Of a stretch of DNA of 64,000 nucleotides, positions 8,164-15,616 are shown piece by piece (within the stretch, counting starts at the first letter, position 1; each line of letters opens with the position of its first letter). A program made the translations under genes and the position numbers. Under the pieces are notes generated by a model that was not told the origin of the DNA, ran no database searches, and saw only the letters and a list, made by a program, of their open reading frames with translations. The stretch is from Tetragenococcus osmophilus (GTDB taxonomy: Bacteria > Bacillota > Bacilli > Lactobacillales > Enterococcaceae): the NCBI RefSeq assembly GCF_003795125.1, contig NZ_CP027783.1:310001-374000 (forward strand), in the 5' to 3' direction.

Positions 8164-9087
8164 ATGACAAATAAATTCCTAACGGGCGCACTCGGATGTC
8201 TAAGCCTTGTTGTTTTAAGCGCTTGTGAAAGTTCGAACTCAGAAGAGCTAACGACAAATACCCGCACACTGTCCGACGCACAAAATCATAGTGTAGCTGT
8301 CCCTGAAAACCCACAAAGAATCATTGCTCCTTACTTAGAAGATTATTTAATAGCTCTAGATGAAAAACCTGTAGCACAATGGACAGTAGGAGAAGGCGAA
8401 GTGCAAGATTATTTGCAAGAAGAGCTAGAAGAAACGCCACTAATTAATTTTGACTTGCCTTATGAAGATGTTTTAAATTATGAGCCTGACTTATTACTTA
8501 TTGAATCTAACGCTATGGTTGAAGATGGCAAATATGAAGAATATGAAAAAATCGCCCCCACTTATGTCGTTGAAAATGGGGTAGATGTTTCTTGGGAAGA
8601 AAGACTTGAAGACATCGGGCAAGTATTTGATAAACAAGAACAAGCACAAAGTGTTGAAAAAGAGTACCAAAATACCGTTGAAAAAACAAAAGAAGAATTA
8701 CAAGAGGACATTGCTCAAAAATCAGCAGCGGTGATTTGGGTAACCAATAATTCTGTCTTCATGGTCTCTGAAGATCGCTCGAGTGGACGTTTATTATATG
8801 AGGATTTGGGTTTTGAAGTTCCCAATTTAACTCAAGAAATTTCAGAAGATGCCACAGCAGATTGGTCGCAAGTCTCATTAGAAAGCCTCACCGACTTAGA
8901 CGCCGACTATCTTTTTTTAGTGAATAGTGATGAAGCAGCCGATATGTTTGATGATCCCTTATGGGAAAATATCCCTGCTGTAAAAAATGAACAATTGTTT
9001 GAACTTGGCCCAGAAAGTAGCTGGTTATACAATGGACCGATTGCTTATGCCCAAATGCTCGAAGATATCAAAGAAGCAATACAATAG
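8164..9087 (+). CDS. Iron-siderophore ABC transporter substrate-binding lipoprotein
   Basis: A 307-aa extracellular lipoprotein that would capture ferric siderophore for the divergent permease/ATPase. The signal peptide ends with the lipobox LSAC, so the mature Cys is near residue 20. The fold is the FhuD/FepB type: PENPQRIIAPYLEDYLIAL at 48-66, a two-lobe body with a long helix, and SLTDLDADYLFLV in the C-terminal lobe. The protein is very acidic (many Glu/Asp), unlike most homologues, which could reflect a salt-adapted host. AAGGAGATTCAT precedes the ATG. Regulation is by the Fur box at 8129-8143. Confidence 0.9.
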   Translation: MTNKFLTGALGCLSLVVLSACESSNSEELTTNTRTLSDAQNHSVAVPENPQRIIAPYLEDYLIALDEKPVAQWTVGEGEVQDYLQEELEETPLINFDLPYEDVLNYEPDLLLIESNAMVEDGKYEEYEKIAPTYVVENGVDVSWEERLEDIGQVFDKQEQAQSVEKEYQNTVEKTKEELQEDIAQKSAAVIWVTNNSVFMVSEDRSSGRLLYEDLGFEVPNLTQEISEDATADWSQVSLESLTDLDADYLFLVNSDEAADMFDDPLWENIPAVKNEQLFELGPESSWLYNGPIAYAQMLEDIKEAIQ

Positions 9088-9090
9088 TTT

Positions 9091-9126
9091 AAAACCATTG
9101 ATGCATATTACATCAATGGTTTTTTA
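9091..9126 (+). terminator. Terminator after the siderophore-binding protein gene
   Basis: A perfect 13-bp stem AAAACCATTGATG / CATCAATGGTTTT with a 7-base loop, followed by a T run. Confidence 0.9.
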
Positions 9127-9170
9127 TTAATATATAAATTCTTTCATTTTTGCCTTAAAAAAAATTAGAT

Positions 9171-9430
9171 TAAGCACGTAAGCTTTGAAGACTAGTGTGC
9201 TAAAGAGAAATTAAGCACGTTAGTTTTGCGTTTCTATGGGGTTATAGATCCTTTATCCCACTACTTTTGTCTTCTTATGTGCTTATTTAGTAGAAATCTC
9301 GATCAAACGTTAGTTTAACCACATAAGTTTTCGAAACTAACGAGCTTAAAGGTAGCTAAGCACATTGTTTTTGCATTCCCATGGGCTTATAGTCCTTTAA
9401 TCCCACTACTTTTGTCTTCTTATGTGCTTA
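9171..9430. repeat. Cluster of non-coding hairpin repeats (TAAGCAC...GTGCTTA units)
   Basis: Two ~74-bp copies (9212-9285 and 9357-9430) share TAAGCAC at one end, GTGCTTA at the other and a long conserved middle ending ATCCCACTACTTTTGTCTTC. Each copy can fold on its terminal inverted repeat. Between them is a hairpin with perfect 9-bp arms CGTTAGTTT/AAACTAACG, and before them a diverged short unit (9171-9202). No reading frame is evident. This fills the 330-bp gap between the lipoprotein gene and the epimerase gene. Confidence 0.7.
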
Positions 9431-9453
9431 TAACTTTTTAAAACACACTTATA

Positions 9454-10149
9454 TTAAAAATCTGATTTATAAGCGTTAACCGCTTGTCGAACTGTTCGAA
9501 TACGCTCCTGATAACTATTAGCATCCCCGCCTTGAAATAAGGCCGATGTGCCCAGCACAAAGATATCCGGCATAACTTCTTTCATCCAAGAAATGGTTTG
9601 TGTATTAATATTGCCGTCTACTTCAATTAACGGATGCAAGTTTCTTTGAGCTAAAATATTTTTTAATTCACACAATTTTTCCAACGTTTCTTTACGAAAA
9701 GCCTGTCCAGCAAATCCAGTAGGAACAGTCATGAGTAAAATCTGATCCACTTCGGCAAGATAAGGCAAAATATCTTCTATTGGCGTTGCTGGATTTAACG
9801 CCAGTGAAGGTTTAATCCCATAATTTTTCAAACGATGGATTAAAAGAATTGGGTTAGCAGCAGCTTCAATATGAAAGGAAATCGTTTCTGGTTTTAAAAA
9901 GCGAAACATTTCCACGTATTTTTCCGGCATTTCAGTCGCTAAATGAATATCAAACGGCAAAGACGTTTGCTTTTTTACACTTGCCATCCATTCGGGACCT
10001 AAAGCTAAATTGTCAACAAATACGCCATCCATCACATCTAAATGTAGTAAGTCACAGTCTGTTTTTTCCAAACGTTCTAACTCCGTTTGTACATTTAACA
10101 TATCTGCACACATAATAGAAGCAGCGATCTTTTCCAAAGATTTTTTCAT
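9454..10149 (-). CDS. Ribulose-phosphate 3-epimerase family protein (possibly allulose-6-phosphate epimerase)
   Basis: A TIM-barrel sugar-phosphate 3-epimerase of 227-231 aa. Family signatures are ASIMCADML near the N-terminus, LLHLDVMDGVFVDN (metal-binding His/Asp), IHLATEMP, and a C-terminal EVDGNINTQT segment with Asp. This fits the ribulose-5-phosphate/allulose-6-phosphate epimerase family, and a second-copy accessory epimerase is likely given the adjacent ROK kinase. At 10149 the ATG touches AAAGGAG with no spacing. A TTG at 10137 (giving LEKIAASIMCAD) has better spacing and matches the usual family N-terminus, so the real start may be there. Exact substrate unknown. Confidence 0.82.
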   Translation of the reverse strand: MKKSLEKIAASIMCADMLNVQTELERLEKTDCDLLHLDVMDGVFVDNLALGPEWMASVKKQTSLPFDIHLATEMPEKYVEMFRFLKPETISFHIEAAANPILLIHRLKNYGIKPSLALNPATPIEDILPYLAEVDQILLMTVPTGFAGQAFRKETLEKLCELKNILAQRNLHPLIEVDGNINTQTISWMKEVMPDIFVLGTSALFQGGDANSYQERIRTVRQAVNAYKSDF

Positions 10150-10168
10150 CTCCTTTAATAAGTGCCCT

Positions 10169-11083
10169 CTAGTTATTTGCTTTTTTAGCTAAAGTTATTT
10201 TCAAACTATAAACAGCACCAATGATCCCTGCGTCATTACCAAATTGAGCAGGAACAATTTTCGGAAAACCCATGTCGACAAGTGCGCTGTGCTCTTCTTG
10301 TAATTGTTGGTAAGCTAGTTGTAAATCATTTAAAAATGTTTTATTCGCACTAATCCCGCCCCCAACAACGACAAGTTCAGGGTCAAAAGAAACAGCAACA
10401 TTTAAAATTCCCTGTGCTAACTTTCGATGGAATTTTGCTAATACGGTTTGAGCTAAGTATTCTCCATCTTCTGCTCGCTTATAAATGACACGCGCATCGT
10501 TTATCTTTTCTCCTGATTTTAAATTATAAATCCTTAATAAACCGCCGACTGTAGCTGCTTGAAGATTCATCGTACTCAAATTCAAATCATCTTGATTATC
10601 ATCTAAAAGCATCCAGCCGAATTCACCAGAACGAGCATGTGCGCCCCGATAAATTTCATTATTTACAACTAAGCACCCACCAATCCCTGTTCCGATAACT
10701 AAACTAATATAATTGGCAACGTCCTGAGCCACTCCGCCCCATTTTTCCGCAATCGAAGCTGCATTGGCGTCATTTTCCACATGAACGAACAAATCCGTTC
10801 GTTTCCCAATCTCTTCTTTAATATTAATGCCATAAAGGGCCTTAATAGCGCCAGCTGTCGTCAAATAACCATTTTCTTCTACTATGCCAGGTACAGAAAG
10901 ACCGACAGCTTCTATCTCATACTTTTGTTGATAATTACCAATAGTTTGCGCAATATCATCTAAAATCGTTGTTTTATCTTTAGGCGTAGAAAAACTTTCT
11001 TTGTCTTGGATAACACCTGATTCATCCAACAATCCTATCTTAATTGAACTACCACCAATATCAACGCCTACATAATAATGCAA
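10169..11083 (-). CDS. ROK family sugar kinase
   Basis: A 304-aa ROK kinase phosphorylating a hexose or a glycoside. It has the phosphate-binding VGVDIGGSSIKIGL at residues 5-18, the catalytic VENDANAAS near 103, and the ROK signature region VIGTGIGGCLVVNNEIYRGAHARSGEFGW. The Cys-rich zinc motif (CxCGxxGC) of glucokinase-type ROK proteins is missing, which resembles beta-glucoside or allose kinase subtypes. The start is TTG with AGGAGAGGATAAA before it. It lies 19 bp upstream of the epimerase gene and is likely its operon partner, which would suit an allose- or allulose-type route; that is inference. Confidence 0.85.
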   Translation of the reverse strand: MHYYVGVDIGGSSIKIGLLDESGVIQDKESFSTPKDKTTILDDIAQTIGNYQQKYEIEAVGLSVPGIVEENGYLTTAGAIKALYGINIKEEIGKRTDLFVHVENDANAASIAEKWGGVAQDVANYISLVIGTGIGGCLVVNNEIYRGAHARSGEFGWMLLDDNQDDLNLSTMNLQAATVGGLLRIYNLKSGEKINDARVIYKRAEDGEYLAQTVLAKFHRKLAQGILNVAVSFDPELVVVGGGISANKTFLNDLQLAYQQLQEEHSALVDMGFPKIVPAQFGNDAGIIGAVYSLKITLAKKANN

Positions 11084-11366
11084 TTTATCCTCTCCTACAT
11101 TTCGTACCGTTTGAACGAATCACTTCATTTTACCAACTAAAACATAAACAGTCTCATTTCTTTTATTGTAATAGATATCTGTTCGAGATGCCACTGTAAA
11201 AGATTCTTCCTAACATATTAACGTGGAATTCATTTATAATAGACTGATGTCCTGAGTTTATTTCCAGGAAATTCATCAAGCGAAATTATGAATTGAAAAC
11301 AAATTTAGAACATAGCTTTGATAAACTTATGGGATATTAGAAACGGTAGAGCAAAGAAAAATGAAA

Positions 11367-11398
11367 CTTATGTTGTATCGTAGTAAATACAACATAAG
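11367..11398. promoter_or_regulatory. Perfect 12-bp inverted repeat upstream of the nucleobase permease
   Basis: CTTATGTTGTAT and ATACAACATAAG are perfect inverted arms separated by 8 bases. There is no T run, so it is unlikely to be a terminator. It sits 250 bp upstream of the permease start. An operator or an RNA hairpin are both possible. Confidence 0.5.
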
Positions 11399-11548
11399 AA
11401 TTAGAAAACCGTACTATATAAATATGGATAGCACATAGATAACGAAAAACGATGATGTATTTCAATAAAGGAAACAAATGTTAGCGCCTCAAAGACAAAC
11501 ATTCATTGGGATTTTCTAAGCTAAAGTGAAATTCCTATTGAAAATCAC

Positions 11549-11578
11549 TTGATATAAAACATAAAATGAAAGTATAAG
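11549..11578 (+). promoter_or_regulatory. Possible promoter of the nucleobase permease gene
   Basis: TTGATA at 11549-11554 and TATAAG at 11573-11578 with an 18-bp spacer, 70 bp upstream of the GTG start. Confidence 0.4.
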
Positions 11579-11648
11579 TTCGTCTTTTAATTAATAGTAA
11601 GGAATTTATCCTTGCTGTTCCCAATTTTATACAAAGGAGCGAGAACAC

Positions 11649-12986
11649 GTGAATCAAAATGATCAGTTACCAGAAGTCGACGAGAAACTTCCCTTAAGAC
11701 AAAACTTGCTTTTAGGCTTACAGCATACGGTGATTGCTGTTTTAGCCGCTATCCCTGTCCCTTTATTAATAGCTACCAATGTCGGTTTATCTCCAGAACA
11801 AACCCGTTTTTTTATTAATGCGGTCATTTTTGGCGCTGGCCTTTCTAGTTTATTAATGGCCTTAAATATTGTTCCTAAAACTAGCCCCAAAATTCCGATG
11901 GTTATGGGTGCAAATTTTGCTGTAGTGCCTATTGCAAGTACGACATTAAATGACGCTCCTAACATTGAAACAGGATTTCAAATCGTTGCTGGCTCGACAA
12001 TGATTGTTGCTATTCTTTGTTTTTTAGCTGCTCCTTTTTGGATTAAACTACAGCGTTTCTTTCCACCTGTTGTTGTCGGCACAAATTTAATTGTCCTTGG
12101 TGTTTCTTTATTACCAAATACCTTTCATTGGTTAATGGGGGATAATGCTTATGAACTAACGGAAAGTATTGATCATGAAACATTATTAATGGCCCTAGCA
12201 ATATTTGTTTTTCATGTCATTATCAGTAAGTATTTTAAAGGCTTATTAGGAAACTTAACCATTCTCATTTCTCTTATTTTTGGTACGTTATTAGCGTTAT
12301 CTCTAGGTATGGTTGATTTTTCCCCAGTACAAGAAGCTCCTTGGTTTGGCTTAAATTTACCTTTTCATTATGGGCTTCCTAAATTTGATTTAACAGCTAC
12401 ATTCTCCTTTTTAATTGCCATTATTTTAGGAATGGTTGAAATTTCCGGTACAGCGATGGGGATTCATAATATTGTAGATAAAGAGATGTCAAAAAACCAA
12501 TTTCGGCGCGTCTTACAATCTTTGGGAATTACTACATTTATATCGGGTTTATTTAACGGCGTACAACCAACAGCCTTTGTGCAAAACGTCGGTATATTAG
12601 ACCTGTCCAAAATAAAAAGTCGGTTTGCTATTGCGACTGCTGGTTTTATGCTTGTCTTCATCGGTTTTATTCCAAAATTTTCTGCTTTAATTTCGGCTAT
12701 CCCAGATCCAGTATTAGGCGGATTAGGCTTTGCTATTTTCGGTATTATTATTGGCAGTGGGATTAATATTTTGAAACAAGTAAATTTTGAAGGAAACCAA
12801 AATATGTTGATTATCGGATTGAGCGTGGGTGTTTGTATGTTGCCTTCTGTTTATCCAAACTTCTACGCTAACTTTCCTGCCATTGTGCAAAATATTTTTG
12901 GCAGTGGTATTTTAGCAGGTTCTTTAACAGCCATTATATTGAACCTATTTTTCAATTTTAAAGAAATAAAAAATGGTGCAAATTAA
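11649..12986 (+). CDS. Nucleobase:cation symporter, NCS2/NAT family (uracil/xanthine permease-like)
   Basis: A 445-aa membrane protein of the NAT/NCS2 family, importing a purine or pyrimidine base with a cation. It has about 12-14 membrane segments. Signatures are GLQHTVIAVLAAIPVPLLIA at the N-terminus, MVMGANFAVVPIAS, and the VQPTAFVQNVGILDLSKIKSR region, which corresponds to the NAT signature QNVG...TGV.SR in diverged form. The start is GTG with AAAGGAGCGAGAACAC before it. It stands alone, closed by a strong terminator at 13023-13062. Substrate not resolved; given the ureide genes 45 kb away, a purine is plausible but unproven. Confidence 0.85.
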   Translation: MNQNDQLPEVDEKLPLRQNLLLGLQHTVIAVLAAIPVPLLIATNVGLSPEQTRFFINAVIFGAGLSSLLMALNIVPKTSPKIPMVMGANFAVVPIASTTLNDAPNIETGFQIVAGSTMIVAILCFLAAPFWIKLQRFFPPVVVGTNLIVLGVSLLPNTFHWLMGDNAYELTESIDHETLLMALAIFVFHVIISKYFKGLLGNLTILISLIFGTLLALSLGMVDFSPVQEAPWFGLNLPFHYGLPKFDLTATFSFLIAIILGMVEISGTAMGIHNIVDKEMSKNQFRRVLQSLGITTFISGLFNGVQPTAFVQNVGILDLSKIKSRFAIATAGFMLVFIGFIPKFSALISAIPDPVLGGLGFAIFGIIIGSGINILKQVNFEGNQNMLIIGLSVGVCMLPSVYPNFYANFPAIVQNIFGSGILAGSLTAIILNLFFNFKEIKNGAN

Positions 12987-13022
12987 GTTCACTGTTTTAG
13001 AATTCTAATGTCTTTATCTATA

Positions 13023-13062
13023 AATAAGCCCGCCAATTTGTTAAATCGGCGGGCTTATTTTC
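13023..13062. terminator. Strong bidirectional terminator
   Basis: Perfect 12-bp stem AATAAGCCCGCC / GGCGGGCTTATT with a T run on the + strand. It serves the permease gene and possibly also the convergent HAD gene ending at 13094. Confidence 0.9.
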
Positions 13063-13093
13063 TGTTTAGCACAGTATTTATGTTTTAATGTTC

Positions 13094-13747
13094 TTATTTA
13101 CTTTTCTCATTTAATCGGTTCTCATCAATTTCCCGGAAATCTGTTATAACCTCATCAGCACAAGACAAATCCTGTTGGGGGTAATCTGGATTAGCAAAAC
13201 CGATGCAATACATATTTGCTGCTTTTGCTGCACGGGTACCATTTTTGGTATCTTCGATAACAATGCATTCTTCTGGCGTAGAACCAAGTAATTGAGCTGT
13301 GTGTAGAAAAACATCAGGTTCAGGTTTAGAATGAGCCACTTCTTCAGCACTTACAGCTTGAGTAAAATAAGCATCTAAACCAAGCTCTTCTAGATTACGA
13401 ATAATCTCTTTTTTACGTGAAGCAGAGGCTACGCCTAATGTAAAACCAGCTTGGTACAAGCGTTTGACCAAATCCTTTACGTTAGCAATCGGCCGTATGC
13501 CATCTTTTTGAATAATTTCATCACGACGTCGATTCATTTCTTTGCCATACTCTTTCACAGTTTTTGGTAAGTTAAATTCATCTTTCATTTTCTGCCACAT
13601 AAATTCAGAGGTTGTCCCCATAAATTGGTACTGATAACTGACAGGAACATCATGTCCTGCTTCATGAAGGATATCTGTTTTTGACTTGAAATAAGTATAC
13701 TCAGAATCGACAAGCACGCCGTCCATATCAAATATAAAAGTATTCAT
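13094..13747 (-). CDS. HAD superfamily phosphatase / beta-phosphoglucomutase-like
   Basis: A 217-aa cytoplasmic HAD hydrolase, subfamily IA. Motif I is FIFDMDGVLVDSE at residues 4-16, motif II VASASRKKE near 104, and motifs III/IV are AHSKPEPDVFL (Lys) and IVIEDTKNG. The helical cap fits the sugar-phosphate phosphatase / beta-phosphoglucomutase group. The start has GGAGAAATC before it. It is downstream of the gnd-like gene but separated from it by a terminator, so it may be transcribed partly on its own. A second, related HAD gene lies at 14988. Substrate unknown. Confidence 0.85.
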   Translation of the reverse strand: MNTFIFDMDGVLVDSEYTYFKSKTDILHEAGHDVPVSYQYQFMGTTSEFMWQKMKDEFNLPKTVKEYGKEMNRRRDEIIQKDGIRPIANVKDLVKRLYQAGFTLGVASASRKKEIIRNLEELGLDAYFTQAVSAEEVAHSKPEPDVFLHTAQLLGSTPEECIVIEDTKNGTRAAKAANMYCIGFANPDYPQQDLSCADEVITDFREIDENRLNEKSK

Positions 13748-13894
13748 GATTTCTCCTAAAGTTCGTAAATTTTTTCGGTATTAAAAATCTCACGCCAATC
13801 GTTATATTAAGTAATTAACTATTCTATACCTAACTATTTCATATTTTATCATGGGAATTAAAAATTTAATACGCCGTTTATTTTTCTTACTACA

Positions 13895-13932
13895 AAAAGA
13901 CATGCAGGATATTAACATGCTGCATGTCTTTT
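13895..13932 (-). terminator. Terminator after the gnd-like gene
   Basis: Perfect 13-bp stem AAAAGACATGCAG / CTGCATGTCTTTT located 13 bp after the stop of the gene ending at 13945. Confidence 0.85.
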
Positions 13933-13944
13933 AATTCATATTAT

Positions 13945-14844
13945 TTACTTCTTCGAAACCTCATGTCCGCCGAATTGGTTACGTAAAGAAGCAACGACTT
14001 TTTCGCCATATTTTTCTTCATCAACACTAGCGTATCTAGCTAATAAAGCTTGTGTAATTACAGGAGCGGATAACTCTTGCCGTAACATTTCTTCAGCAGT
14101 CCATTTCCCTTCGCCTGAAGATGGAATCACGCCTTCGATATCTTTAAGGTCGGGATCTTCTTGTAATAAATCTTCAGTCAGACCCATCAGCCAACTGCGG
14201 ATCACAGAGCCATTATTAAAGACTTTTGCAACGCCAGCCAAATCATAGTCATACTCTCCATGATGAATGAGATTAAATCCTTCACCAATAGCTTGCATCA
14301 TACCATATTCAATACCATTATGGATCATTTTTAAATAATGTCCACTACCGACTGGTCCACAATAAAAATAGCCATCTTTTACACAAAGAGCTTCAAATAA
14401 GGGACGAATCTCTTCAAACTTTTCTGCATCTCCGCCGATCATCATACAAGCACCTTCTCGTGCGCCAGAAGTACCGCCAGAAGTACCTACATCAAAGAAA
14501 TAAACGCCTTGTTCTTTGGCTTTCTCACCATTTTTTTGGCTATCAGTAAATTTAGAATTTCCGCCATCAACTAAAATATCACCTTGGTTCATTGCCTGAA
14601 CACAGGAAGAAACTTGGTTATTAGTAATTTCACCTGCTGGTAGCATGAGCCAAATAACTGAAGATTGTTCTTTATCTTCCATTAGCGCTTCAAAACTTGA
14701 ATAAAATTGTCCACCATTTTCTTCAAATTCGTTTTTTATTCCACTATTTTGATCAAAACCAGAAACTTTATAACCATGATCTAACAAGTTATATGCCAAA
14801 TTTAATCCCATTTTTCCTAAACCAATAATACGAATATCCAACAC
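13945..14844 (-). CDS. 6-phosphogluconate dehydrogenase, short (YqeC/GntZ-like) decarboxylating type
   Basis: A 299-aa NAD(P)-dependent dehydrogenase, the short form of 6-phosphogluconate dehydrogenase. Rossmann motif GLGKMGLNLAYNL starts at residue 8; the substrate-binding region DVGTSGGTSGAREGACMMIGGD is near 117, and the catalytic Lys lies in GSGHYLKMIHNGIEYGMMQA near 170. It oxidises 6-phosphogluconate to ribulose-5-phosphate in this family. The start is GTG or the next codon TTG, behind GAGGAGATG. It sits at the distal end of the PTS/deglycase operon between two HAD genes, an unusual context that suggests a sugar-acid phosphate intermediate. That last point is inference. Confidence 0.85.
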   Translation of the reverse strand: MLDIRIIGLGKMGLNLAYNLLDHGYKVSGFDQNSGIKNEFEENGGQFYSSFEALMEDKEQSSVIWLMLPAGEITNNQVSSCVQAMNQGDILVDGGNSKFTDSQKNGEKAKEQGVYFFDVGTSGGTSGAREGACMMIGGDAEKFEEIRPLFEALCVKDGYFYCGPVGSGHYLKMIHNGIEYGMMQAIGEGFNLIHHGEYDYDLAGVAKVFNNGSVIRSWLMGLTEDLLQEDPDLKDIEGVIPSSGEGKWTAEEMLRQELSAPVITQALLARYASVDEEKYGEKVVASLRNQFGGHEVSKK

Positions 14845-14987
14845 TACATCTCCTCGAAAAATAAGTTCTTTATTTTTATTGTTTCCCTTATTTACGATAG
14901 TACATAATGGCGGTTATTTCAATTCTTAGCCTAACGCAAATTTTTTAATCTGTTCTTAACAGCCCATATCATACTAAGGAGGCATCT

Positions 14988-15602
14988 TTATACAATAGTC
15001 AACAGTTCTGACAGTGAAGGTATTTGACAGTCGGCTTTACTTTGATCGATGTCATAGTCTTGTTTCAACGCGACAGTATAAAGTCCAGCAGCTTTTGCCG
15101 AGGCAATACCGACGAATGAATCTTCTACAGCCATCGCTATGCCTCCAAGTTTCTTGGCACTAATTTGATAAATCTCGGGATGAGGCTTGCTCTCTTGTAG
15201 TTCTTCCCCACTAATCAAAAAATCTATAAAAAACCCTAGACCACATTGCTCTACCATTTGCTCAATATCTTTTCTTTTTGAAGAAGAAGCAATAGCAATC
15301 TTTTTCCCCCTTTTTTTTAATTCTTGTATTACTCGTGGGGCTTCTGTCCTTAGTGTTTGTTGCAAATCAATTGGATTTTCTTGCCGAAATAGCACATATT
15401 CTCTTCTTAGCTCTTTTCGTAATTGTTCATCTTGAACTAATTTTTGCCAAGTATCTTCTTCTGTTGAGCCTACATAATCTTTTATATCTCTAGAAGCTGG
15501 CTCCATTTGGATCGAATCAAAATACTTCATGCGACGATCAAAATAAAATCGTTCACTATCGATTAATACGCCATCCATATCAAAAATAACGCTGTTATAC
15601 AT
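14988..15602 (-). CDS. HAD superfamily phosphatase (second copy type)
   Basis: A 204-aa subfamily IA HAD hydrolase. VIFDMDGVLIDSERFYFDRR is motif I at residues 5-24 (catalytic Asp 8 and 10), IASSSKRKD is motif II, ESKPHPEIY holds the Lys, and AVEDSFVG is motif IV. It starts 15 bp after the LevR-type regulator gene with a good AAAAGGAG site and is likely co-transcribed. It resembles the HAD gene at 13094 in its motif I region, so the two may act on related phosphosugars. Substrate unknown. Confidence 0.82.
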   Translation of the reverse strand: MYNSVIFDMDGVLIDSERFYFDRRMKYFDSIQMEPASRDIKDYVGSTEEDTWQKLVQDEQLRKELRREYVLFRQENPIDLQQTLRTEAPRVIQELKKRGKKIAIASSSKRKDIEQMVEQCGLGFFIDFLISGEELQESKPHPEIYQISAKKLGGIAMAVEDSFVGIASAKAAGLYTVALKQDYDIDQSKADCQIPSLSELLTIV

Positions 15603-15616
15603 AACTTTTTCTCCTT

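Larger units (their letters stand above)
11084..11648. other. 565-bp intergenic region
   Basis: No gene or known riboswitch could be recognised. In particular the purine/xanthine riboswitch core expected in front of some nucleobase permeases was not seen. The region contains a perfect palindrome at 11367-11398, a small AGTAAGGA/TCCTTGCT hairpin (about 11597-11619) and a possible promoter near 11549-11578. The remainder is AT-rich with short non-coding stretches. Confidence 0.6.

Noticed and set aside
11084-11648. Purine riboswitch in front of the nucleobase permease
   Set aside because: No paired helix set or conserved core of the purine or preQ1 classes could be recognised.
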